Of a DNA stretch of 64,000 bases, positions 34,876 to 43,759 are shown in pieces. The translations under genes were made by a program, and so were the position numbers. Under the pieces are notes generated by a model. That model saw only the letters and a list, made by a program, of their open reading frames with translations. It did no database searches and was not told the DNA's origin. Positions within the stretch are counted from its first letter, which is position 1. Each line of letters begins with the position of its first letter. The stretch covers positions 29,584,995 to 29,648,994 of the forward strand of contig CP141142.1 of NCBI GenBank assembly GCA_035235625.1, written 5' to 3'. The stretch comes from Saururus chinensis. Taxonomy: Eukaryota; Streptophyta; Magnoliopsida; Piperales; Saururaceae.

Positions 34876-35110
34876 TGTTGGGTTAACGGGTCTCGTACCC
34901 ACAAAACCAGGAGAAATTTGAGAGGAAGGATTGTTGTGGGCCCTACCACATTAGGAAATAGTTGAAAATAGGACAGACTCACCTGAAGTTGGACATGGGC
35001 AGATGTATATGTGAAGAGCACCGGACTCATAACATAAAAAAACAATCTATCTTCTTCTCTCCTGTGAAAAGCTTTGCAAAGAATTGATTTTGCACTTCCT
35101 TTCTCTCCAA
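34876..35110 (+). mobile_element. Copia LTR fragment (family F copy 1)
   Basis: Begins TGTTGGGTTAACGGGTCT and runs parallel, in the same order, to the LTR that starts at 63783 after the copia pol relic (shared GGATTGTTGTGGGCCC, GAAATAGTTGAA, GATGTATATGTGAAGAG). The right end is not determined because the window ends inside the other copy; 35110 is an approximate limit. It interrupts the LINE fragment. Confidence 0.7.
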
Positions 35111-35353
35111 CGAAAACTAGAGACATAAGTTTTTTTCCACAATTTTGTGACAAATAAAGAGGATTACACAATGGTAGAAAAACTGAGACAAAATTATTGC
35201 TCTCATCTTCTCTTTGGTAGAAAAACTGAGACAAAATTATTAAAGAGTTTTGATGTCGACACTGTACTTTGCTTCTTTGAAGCTATGTTAATGACATGCT
35301 TTTACAATGTTCCTGTTGTAGTTGTGATTTCTGGTTTGGATGTTTTCATTTGT
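35111..35353 (+). repeat. Sequence with an internal 32-bp tandem duplication
   Basis: GGTAGAAAAACTGAGACAAA followed by ATTATT occurs twice (35172-35198 and 35216-35242). The surrounding DNA is T-rich and ends in a polypyrimidine tract and TTTGTTTAG at about 35352-35360, like an intron 3' end before the exon-like block that follows. It may be copia LTR tail or intron. Confidence 0.45.
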
Positions 35354-35360
35354 TTAGTTG

Positions 35361-35845
35361 AGCAAGATTGAGGATGCTTCTAATTACAGGGAGTTTGAGA
35401 AACTAATATCATGCAATCTAACTGAGGTTGTTTAGGGGGATAAATATAGCAGCACAAAATATGTTGAGCTGATAGTGTAAAATCCTGAAATTTTGATTCC
35501 TCTGTGGAAATTTAGAAAAATGATTTGTGATCTCACAGGCCTGGTAGTGTTGAATTAATCGGTAGTTGGATCATTCATCTTCGAAGGAGAAATCCTAGAA
35601 AATACAAAAGTGGAACATGATCTTAAATTCAGTTTTGTCTTGTCAATTATCCAAGGCAAGACTGAACGAGCTGTGGAAAGTTCCAATTGTTTTTAATCAG
35701 CACTTCCTTTTTTAAGTGATCAACGTTAATCTAAAAATAAGTTTGCTGATCTAAATGAAGCTGTCCTCCAAGTGTTTGTGGGACTTCAGCGATATAGTAT
35801 TTGGGGAATATGCCATGAAGTTTTCCAATGATTTTGGCCAAGTAT
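35361..35845 (+). pseudogene. Exon-like host gene fragment, unrecognised
   Basis: One plus-strand frame reads like ordinary soluble protein for about 160 codons: LSKIEDASNYREFEKLISC, KYVELIV, NPEILIPLWKFRKMICDLTG, FSFVLSIIQGKTERAVESS, NKFADLNEAVLQVFVGLQRY. It is interrupted only by stops at about 35438, 35480, 35558, 35696 and 35729. The first three and the last two are each one C-to-T change from CAG/CAA or similar. A T-rich tract with TAG precedes it, resembling a splice acceptor. I do not recognise the family, and it does not read like a retroelement domain. It could be a decayed host gene exon or a captured fragment. Confidence 0.45.
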
Positions 35846-38219
35846 ATGTACAATAACTTTGCAACTAAGCGAACGAACTTTGCCCGTTTCTTTTTTATGG
35901 TGTCAATTAACTATTTATTCACAACATGGAAAAGGCTAGCCACATGGGGAAAAAGTTAAAATAAAGTTCTTTTACATAACCGATGATCACAAACAAATCA
36001 TCCAACATTTACATCTCGTGGTTAATAACAAGGCTTTCCAAAACTAATGTCTAATGATTGCTATGGCCGAGAGCAAGACTAGCAATATATACACCATAAT
36101 CCCAGCAAACGAACCTTCATATAGTTTCACATAAAGTGATGCTACATTAAAAGAGAGAGAGAGATAGTTCAAGAGTTTTTTGTAGAGCCACATATTTTGC
36201 CCCATGAGACAGCCTCATCAGGTCGAGCACCACATACTCCCATCAAATTCTTGCAACGTCCATATAGTAGTAACAAGAGCTGAATGGTTTGCAATCAAAA
36301 TCCCCCAATAAAATGTTACCTTGCACAACATCTATAACAAGTCTGCGGATTGAGTGTAAATATAAACATGTCACCCAGTGATCCATCAGACATGGCATGG
36401 CAAAAAATGGGAATACTGTTCTGTAGCAGGGCATAAAACAAAACCTCTTAGATAAAGGCCTCTCTATCAACTATAGACTTAAAAATGAAACCACTCATCT
36501 AAGCTTCCTACTTCATCATGCTCTAATCCATTAATTTCATTCTTACACAACTAAGAGTTCATTACTTGTGTCATTTTTTAGTGGTGTAGCTTAAATTTGA
36601 TCACATGAACATTGGTATTGATTCAAATGCAGTAATCCTTCAATTAATTCTTTAGTGTGCAATAACGACTACATTGATTAAACTGAGAAAATCTGTCAAA
36701 ACATTTACCTCTCTAACATGACTCTCAAAACAGGCACACTCAGCTAAAGTATTAGAAAGAATTCTAAGTCAAACAAGTCAACTAACTTGCATATTTTTTA
36801 TTATTCTAACTACCACTAGTTGTCATCAGGAATCCTGAACTAATTCAAAACTCCATTCCCACACTGGGGATCATACTTGCATCAATTTGATCCAGTCTCT
36901 TGCTTGAGTTAACAGGGTCCACTACCTCATCTTCAATGTAATTTATGCCCTTCGAGGACTCTCTACATTCCATATCAGTAACAAGATACAAGATGATGCC
37001 AACCTTCTCAAAGGAACAAACAACAATACTACTTAAGAATTCAAAGCAAAACAAAAATGGTAAAAAATTATGAATAGCAAAAGGACATGAAATGCCACAA
37101 ACCCCCATCATTTTAACGACCCTTTCAATTAGAACAATGAAAATGTCATAAACTCTATTGATCACCACAAAATCACAGGATATGAAAAGGCCATAAATCA
37201 GCAAGCAGTAATTTCCCTGAGGACACAGAATTTTAGATCATGAGCACACTCTCTAAGGCTACCAATTTGATGTCAAAGGAAAATTCTGTAGTGTTCTGCT
37301 CTAGTTTTTGCAAGTGTGTTAAGTCCACAACTTTTGATCAACCGAATATATATTAATCAAATTGACTGTCATTTTCCTTTGCATTTATGGCCAATTGAAG
37401 AAAATTTACTTTGGCAAGAAAAAAGACATACAATTAAAAACAATTTCTTGAAATTATCTTTAAGATAGGTTAGCTAGACAAACAATAAATAATCTTCATA
37501 AAAGAATCTTAAAATAGCTGGTTTATCAAATTATATTATATAGACACATGGTCTGATGCAAAACATGATTTGATGCAATAGTAACATTTGTACTGCATGA
37601 TATGTTGCAAATCTAAACCGAGGGAAATATTTTAACAGAAGCAACGCTACTTTTCTACTCCTAAGATGGGAATGTGTGGGTAACATATGGGTCCATGTTA
37701 TCTGTCAAATGAATCAATCACATTAGAAATTAAAGTGACATATGGAAGAGGTCAGGACAGGTGAAGAATCTTCATCTGGCCTCAACAAAGTTCGGTGGAT
37801 ACGATATTGTGAGCACTTCATATATTGGATTCACTAATAAAATGCAGCAGCTGGACTCTTTCAAAGTAGCAGAATTAATGTTGAAGTAGGGATAAAAAAA
37901 GCTATGTAGACTTATGAAATATAAAGCCTTAATTACAAAATAATATTCGATAGCAGAAAGATAGAATAAGATAAGATCCACATCAAATTAAATAGGTAAA
38001 AGACAAATTGCCCAGAAATTCTCATACAAAGAGATGGGACATAGAAAGAAGGGGACTGTAGATCCTCACCCCGCAATAAACTGATAACAAATTGCATTCA
38101 AGTAAATTTAAAGTGCAAACAATCAACTATTGAGCCAATTTGAAAAGGAACATATGTAGAGAGATATGCAACAACAAGAAAGCCATTTATCTGGATCATG
38201 AGCAATGATCTACATCTGC
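35846..38219. other. AT-rich, intron-like DNA; no confident gene
   Basis: No transposon termini were recognised. Two minus-strand frames look slightly better than chance. At 36243-36470 the piece LMDHWVTCLYLHSIRRLVID stops next to a possible GTAACA donor. At 36845-37204 there is an acidic tail ending SVGMEF. Neither has a demonstrable family. A possible minus-strand acceptor (TTTTCCTCTGCAG, forward about 38215-38227) lies at the right edge. The stretch may be intronic DNA of a dead minus-strand gene whose first exon is at 38220-40400. Confidence 0.3.
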
Positions 38220-38588
38220 AGAGGAAAATGGACAACAGAATTGACCTTGCAACCAGTGGAGCGGGAGAGCTTTCAAGTGGGGTGAAGGACCACTGGTGAG
38301 TCCTTGTCTGGGTCAGAGGGGTGGTCGTAGGCGAGCTTCCAGATGAATGGTGAGGTGGTATCGGCGACTGATCAGTAGGGGGGGCTGTTGCCGACGAGCA
38401 TTTAGGGTGTTATTGGAGACTGGTTAGAGGGACTGGGTGATCAACGAGAGCTTTCAGACCAAATGCGAGGCTGTGTCAACGGCGACTAGTCGGAGGGGTG
38501 GAAAGTCGCTAGCTACTTGGAGAGCCGGGTGATGAACCGAAGAGAGGCAATGTGGTGAGAGCCATAGTGGGAGGGGAATGGTGTTGGG
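38220..38588 (-). pseudogene. GC-rich exon-like segment, inner part, split by a hAT element
   Basis: GC-rich DNA continuous with 40164-40400 once the hAT element is removed. On the minus strand it follows the frame that opens with an ATG at about 40363, and it ends at a CTCTGCAG acceptor-like site. Stops occur in all frames over parts of it, so it is either untranslated leader or decayed coding sequence. No family is recognised. Confidence 0.35.
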
Positions 38589-40163
38589 TAGGGGTGTTAA
38601 CGAGCCGAGTTGAGCCGAGTATTAGGCAATTCTGGCTCGAGCTTGAACTGTTAAAGCTTGGCTCAAAGCTCGAATAAACTCGAACCTTTAAGCTCGAGCT
38701 CGACTCAAATTAGAAATCCAAAGCTTGGCTCGAGCTTAAGCTCGAACTTGAATAAGTGAATCATAAGCCTTAGCTAAAACTGGGCTCGAACTAAATAAAT
38801 AAAAATAATCTATATATAAATATAAAGTATATGAAGTATCACATATACTAATATACTTTTAGTATTAAATATTAATAAATATACTTCAACAAATATTACA
38901 GCTACACCATGAACATTTGATTATAGTCACTATGAAAGAAGAAAACTATGACAAGTAAGTTTTAGTTACATATGCTAAAAAAATGCAACATTATTATTTT
39001 TCTCTTTTTATGTATATATAATCACTAAAAAAGATGTAAAAAATAAAAAATTATTTAGGCAACATTGTCATCTATTTTTTTGTGTTTTTTTTTCTTTACA
39101 TGCTTATAAATCACTAATAAAAAAGTTATTCTATAATCTTAGTGTGCCTTTAAAAAATTCTGAAATACATGTAAAAAGATATACATTTTGTAAGATAAGG
39201 ATGGTCCCAATGTCATGCTTTAACTTTTAAAAGAATATCTAATCATTCTTTTCTAAACTAAGGTTGATCCACAAATGTCATGCTTCTTTTAGAATTAATT
39301 TTAAGTATATTCGTGTGATATCATGTTGACCATCTATCATATACTTATAGCTTCATTTGGTTTTTCAATTGAACTAATTTTAGTTCATCTTCAAAAATCA
39401 AATAGCCCTATTAATTGGGGACAAAATGAGTATATTAGTGTTTGCATCTCTAATATTTTTATTTTTATAAAATATATATTATATATAAAAATTATATATC
39501 CATTATAATTTAACAAGGATATATATCATGAAAATTTTTTATATGAGTTTAGACTCTCGTATGTCAGTATGAGTAAAGACATCATAGGCCATCAGATCGA
39601 GATCCAAATGCGCAAGAAGACAAACTAATCTACCTACCGAGTTATGTGTGTTCTTATATTGTAATATGATGATGTATGACATCTATACTCACATAGTCGT
39701 GAGTGAGCCTTGACTCATATAAATGGGTCTTATATATCAATATGATACATAGTATTAGTATATAAATATGTGATTATATGTTGTTTTATATATTCCATTC
39801 GTCTTAGATTAATAACTCAATTAAATTTTTTAAAATGAACTAATCAAATAGAGCTATTAAGCTAAGAATGGAGGGAGTATGTTATAAATATATATTTAAA
39901 TTAACAATTATGTTTATATAAAATATGCATATATATATATATACATTATTTATATATAATTTTAAAATTATATTTGAGCTCGAGCCGAGTAGCATCGAGT
40001 TCGAGTTTTATTCGAGCCAAGCCGAGTTGAGCAGGGGTCGGCTTGAACTTATTCGAGCTTGAATTGAATTCGAGTCGAGCCTAATTCGAGTCGAGTTTAA
40101 CTCGAGCTGAGCCTAACCAAGCCGAGTTTGCTTACAAGCCAGCACGGCTCATTTACAGCCCTA
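38589..40163. mobile_element. 1,575-bp non-autonomous hAT element with exact 8-bp TSD
   Basis: Terminal inverted repeats TAGGGGTGTTAACGAGCCG and, from the other end, TAGGGCTGTAAATGAGCCG. Flanked by a perfect 8-bp duplication GTGTTGGG (38581-38588 and 40164-40171), the hAT hallmark. Subterminal zones at both ends are dense in CTCGAGC / GCTCGAG and GAGCCGAG motifs (38620-38770 and 39975-40140), while the centre is AT-rich (38780-39960). No transposase is encoded; the longest frame is 61 codons. Such GAGCCGAG-rich elements are common in plant genomes. Confidence 0.92.
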
Positions 40164-40400
40164 GTGTTGGGAAGAGCAGGATTGACGGACCTGTAGAGGC
40201 AGCATGAGGAGAGCCACAATGGGAGGGCGACGGACCTCGAGAGGCATCTTGGGGAGAGCCGCAATGGGAGGACGACAGACTTGGAGAGGCAGCGTCAGGT
40301 GGGAGAGCCATAATGGCAGGGGTAAACAGCAGTGGATGACGAGGGTTAGGTTTATTTTTTCCCATTTCAAAACCTTGGTCAAGTGAATGGCCATTTGATG
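40164..40400 (-). repeat. 45-bp tandem repeats in exon-like GC-rich DNA, hAT target site
   Basis: Repeats of about 45 bp with GGGAGAGCC(A/G)(C/T)AATGGGAGG and GACGGACCTCGAGAGGCA-like halves at 40180-40320, with a last partial unit at 38550-38588 beyond the hAT insertion. On the minus strand one frame starts MGKNKPNPRHPLLFTPAIMA and contains the SHCGSPQDASRGPS repeat. It may be the 5' end of a dead gene; this cannot be decided from sequence alone. Confidence 0.45.
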
Positions 40401-40536
40401 TTGATCATACGGCTCAACGCTAACTCGTACGCAGGATTTTTACATGCGGACTACGCATTTATTGAGTAAATTATTGTTATAGATAACTTTATGTAAGAGT
40501 AAATTAGTAAATTTACTCTATTTATACCATGCACAC

Positions 40537-41422
40537 GGTGACGGGTATGAAGTTTTGCTTAGCGTTTGTACATATGATGGCCTACTTATGTCACATAGTT
40601 AGTAGCCATTATCTTCCCTTCTTACTCATAGGCGCAAAAGAAATACAAGTAAAACAACAACATAAGTCCTACCTGCTGTAAGGGTCTTTGCCCAAGCTAT
40701 ATTTTTGTTTGCTGAAATACAAGATAGGAAAAGGGCAAGGGTTGATCCACTGGGTTGAGAACTCTCTTCTCAACTCCCTAGTTTGTTGTGTAGGAAAAAT
40801 CACTCTCTAATCAGCCATGGCCACCCTGCTCTCCCCTTTAAATAGGTTCAGCCTGAAACTGGTCGTCCCTATGTTACTAGGAGTACAAAACCCACCTAAT
40901 ATAAGAGTCCTTACCTTGACCAATGCTCAGTCCATAAGCATTTACCCTAGCATAGATTAAGAAACCTGCAAGAGTTTGTCTTCCGTTAGAAGTCCAGCGC
41001 CATGCTGCCTCCAAGAGTTTGTCAATCCAAGGAAACCAGCCACTCTAACTCCCATCCGCCCTAAGAGTGTGACCGGCCTGCCTGTGTGAGTCCTGTCCGT
41101 CCTAGGAACCTGTTATTCGAACTCCTACTCAAACTGGGAGTGTAGTGAACCGGCATAGGTGAATCTCATCCACCTTAGGAGTCCTCCCCTAAGTCCAAGT
41201 AGCGCTCAGCTTCGCTGAAAGAGTCCCACCCGCGCAAGGACTCTTACTCAGCTTGCTCCGTAAGGCGAGTAGCTCATTTGGAACATCTCCCGTGCTGTCC
41301 CAACATCTGTCTATGCCCAAGGAGCTGCTTAGGCTGTCTGTTGCCTAGCAAACTTAGTTGTCCGCTGCCAAGTAAGGGGGTAGCCACCCCCTTTCAGCAT
41401 CCATCAAGTTAAGGGGCTAACA
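40537..41422. mobile_element. 886-bp solo LTR, family E copy 2
   Basis: Homologous to 32910-33807 over its full length, starting GGTGACGGG (first T mutated) and ending GGGGCTAACA. It has an exact 5-bp duplication CACAC (40532-40536 and 41423-41427). Insertion was just upstream of a copia gag remnant. No coding potential. Confidence 0.85.
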
Positions 41423-41581
41423 CACACTAAGATTATTGTTGAAAGTAAATTTACTTGCTGGTGAGATTAATTAGAATTCTACTCCTTTTATATTTATCTG
41501 AATTAATAAGTAATATTGTTTATTTACCTATTTATTGTTTTATTTAAATTTATGATTGTATACATATTTTCTTATTGCACC

Positions 41582-42178
41582 ATGGCATCTCTCATAGTTG
41601 CTAGTGAGCTAAACAAAACTAAAAAATTCAATTCCACTAACTATCTCATTTGGAAAAGGAGGATGTTGCACATTTTTTTCCTAGATAACTTGGCCTATGT
41701 CTTAGACTAATGTGTAGACCTGCTTACTAACTCCTTCACTCGGGCTCAGAAAAGGACTTATGAATAGTTTAAGAAAGAAGATGCCAAGGTGAGGACTACT
41801 ATCCTTGTCTTCATGAAGCATGGCATTGAAATGCTATTTGAAAAGCATATGACTACTAAGGAAATAATGGAGGCAGGAGCTAAGCAGTATGGAGAAAGGC
41901 TCACATTAGGATGTTACATACCCTTTATCAAAATAGTCGCATGAGAGAAGGGGATAATGTGCTTGAGCATATTAACTTTATATTTATCATTACAAGTTAT
42001 TTAGATATTCTTGAGAACCCCATAAATAAGGGGATCCAAATTTTTACTATTCCGAATAGTCTCCCTAAGTCTTTGAAGAATATAGTTGTTGCATTGAACA
42101 TGTTAAGCCCCAACACACGCTACCTCCAAGCTGAACCCCGTCTAAAGAGGAAGCGACATGCAACGTGAAGACGTATAG
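41582..42178 (+). pseudogene. gag: Ty1/copia gag relic
   Basis: Starts MASLIVASELNKTKKFNSTN and continues LIWKRRMLHIFFLDNLAYVL, the copia Gag N-terminus pattern (L-FDGTNY-W...). After stops it reads KTYE-like, then KHMTTKEIMEAGAKQYGERL, and, in another frame, REGDNVLEHINFIFIITSYL, SLPKSLKNIVVALNMLSPN and a basic RLKRKRHAT end. Two stops and a frameshift make it dead. It shares the plus orientation with the copia pol at 60600-63420 and may be the 5' part of the same element, separated by 18 kb of insertions; that link is inference. Confidence 0.75.
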
Positions 42179-42340
42179 TTGAATTGCAGAAGACTTAGTC
42201 CATCCTTAGGCAAAACACTGCAAATTTATATACACATACTTTATACAAAAGTAAAATAAGCAATAAAAGACTACTAATTAAATATTAGTTCATACACATA
42301 CCCACATATTAAGTCATAAAAAACCCACACATGTCTAATA
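42179..42340. other. AT-rich spacer after the copia gag relic
   Basis: Short AT-rich segment with no motif, lying between the gag relic and the left inverted repeat of the candidate Pack-type element. Confidence 0.4.
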
Positions 42341-42595
42341 GCATGCTTGGGAACACTTTTTTTGACATTTTTTCCCAAATTTTAAATATAAGGATGAAGA
42401 CGAACAAAAACCCATTTGGCACTTAATTTCCAAAAATAAAGTATAGCGCAGTCCGCTTTGCAAATCTTTTCTAGAGACAAAACGCCCCTTGAGTTGTTTC
42501 TTTCCAAAAGCTTGGGGTTGAACATTGGGCTCGTTGGCTCTTCCTCTCATATCCATCAGTCATTCCACACACGCATCCAGTTCCAGTTCCAAGGA

Positions 42596-42640
42596 GAGCT
42601 CACCGATGACCAGATCTCCAAATTGAAGGAGGCCTTCAGC
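42596..42640 (+). pseudogene. Calmodulin exon 1 fragment
   Basis: Fifteen codons translating ELTDDQISKLKEAFS match the N-terminus of plant calmodulin (xLTDDQISEFKEAFS, residues about 4-18, just before the first EF-hand loop). Only Glu-to-Lys and Phe-to-Leu changes are seen after the conserved start, and the codons (CTCACCGATGACCAGATC) are those commonly used in plant calmodulin genes. The upstream CTCTTCCTCTC...CACACACGCATCC leader also looks like a 5' UTR. The match stops abruptly before the usual intron position and is followed by CAT TAA, so no EF hand is present and the fragment cannot bind calcium. Confidence 0.7.
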
Positions 42641-42642
42641 CA

Positions 42643-43065
42643 TTAAAAGATTAAAACCCATAAATTTTGTCTCCCAACTCTATCAAGATCCAGACCATTA
42701 CTGGTCCAGAGACCAGGGAGGGAGAAAGGGAATATGTCTGAGTCGGACTCACATGCCACTGGCATGGCACAAATTGAGTTGTGGAGGATTACATCGCCAC
42801 AAGAGAGGGAGGATGAGGCGGAGACATCGAAGAACCAACTGAACTCATCGAATAGGAGCACATCATAGGTGGTGATGCTGTTGAGGTTGACATAAAATTT
42901 GTCATCGTCGCGGGTGGATGGACTCAAGAAGGTAGTGGCCAACGCCAGCTCGAAGGAAGTCCCAAAATACAACAGAGTGGGATCTAACTGTAGTAGCATT
43001 GGGTGATGAGGAGGAGCGGGAGATGGGCCAAGGGTGGTTGTGGTTGGAGACGTAGGTGATGTCAA
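42643..43065 (-). CDS. Unrecognised 140-codon open frame
   Basis: Minus-strand frame opening with a Thr/Pro-rich start (MTSPTSPTTTTLGPSPAPPH), then SFELALATTFLSPSTRDDDK, TTYDVLLFDEFSWFFDVSAS and an end near NGLDLDRVGRQNLW. No stops over 422 bp in otherwise stop-rich DNA. I do not recognise a family. It lies inside the candidate Pack-type element directly after the calmodulin fragment and on the opposite strand, so it may be another captured piece or chance. Confidence 0.25.
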   Translation of the reverse strand: MTSPTSPTTTTLGPSPAPPHHPMLLQLDPTLLYFGTSFELALATTFLSPSTRDDDKFYVNLNSITTYDVLLFDEFSWFFDVSASSSLSCGDVILHNSICAMPVACESDSDIFPFSLPGLWTSNGLDLDRVGRQNLWVLIF

Positions 43066-43759
43066 GCATGGTCGGGTCTATGTGGTTGTGCTCCATTTGC
43101 TTCCTAGCTGGGCAACCCTTGGAACTGTTGAACCGATATTATCTAGTCACCCAAAGATCACCTCAGATTCAAGATTTGAACTTTTTGCCGAGTAGAAGAA
43201 TTATCCCAACATCTGAGCTCCTCTTTGGCACACATGTACTGTTGACGGATGTTCTACGAAAGTTCTATTGTGCAGGAGCCCCCAAACTGTAAGTGAATGG
43301 ACAGTGAACTAAAGGCACCTACCAGGTGTTTGATGAAATACCTCCTCAAAGTATTTCCTCTTCTTGGTCATTCGTTTCACCAAAAGTTTCAAGAAACTTC
43401 ACTGTGATTGGAGGAGAGATTTTAGAGACCTCTAGCAACCAGGGCATTTATACGTATAGGAGAGATTTTGGCATGTATGTTACTTTTTTTACTAGTTTGT
43501 ATATTTTTATTGAGGTGGAAGAGGAGAGCAAAATCAATTTCATGACACCCTTATTTACATCCCTCCATAAAATTACTTGATCCCCCTAAAATATTGAGTA
43601 CTCTTCCAAACAGGTTTTCTACATTTTCTGAAAATTAGTACAATCTTGCCAAACAAGTCAAAACCTATAACACATCAATTTTAAATTTTGGGATAAAAAT
43701 TTAAATGCTCTATGTTTTGGGGATGAAAACACTTCAAAAATGAAAACGCTCCCAAACAG

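Larger units (their letters stand above)
42341..43758. mobile_element. Candidate Pack-type TIR element carrying gene fragments
   Basis: The left end (42345-42380, TGCTTGGGAACACTTT followed by TTTTTCCCAAA) is an imperfect inverted partner of the right end (43680-43757, whose reverse complement has TGTTTGGGAGCGTTTTC and then TTTTCATCCCCAAA). Between the repeats lies DNA unlike the surrounding LTRs: a calmodulin exon 1 fragment (42596-42640) with a CT-rich leader, a 140-codon minus-strand frame (42643-43065) and a plus-strand piece at 43100-43300. I could not find a matching target duplication, so both the boundaries and the superfamily are provisional. Confidence 0.4.

Noticed and set aside
34860..35234. 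124-codon minus-strand frame
   Set aside because: It lies across the copia LTR fragment of the opposite strand and has no family motif. It is treated as a shadow.
36845..37204. Possible FAR1/FHY3-like N-terminus (frame ending SVGMEF)
   Set aside because: Only four or five residues resemble the family and the DNA-binding domain does not follow in any frame. Left as unassigned.
32910..41422. One LTR retrotransposon with 0.9-kb LTRs and a 6.7-kb interior of captured host genes
   Set aside because: Each repeat has its own 5-bp target duplication, there is no PBS after the left copy and no PPT before the right one, so they are two solo LTRs.
42596..42640. Functional calmodulin gene
   Set aside because: Only 15 codons match, a stop follows two codons later, and no EF-hand loop is present in any frame downstream.
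43326..43580. Possible pentatricopeptide repeat (QVFDEIPP motif)
   Set aside because: A single short motif without the helical repeat that should follow. Not enough to call a PPR gene.
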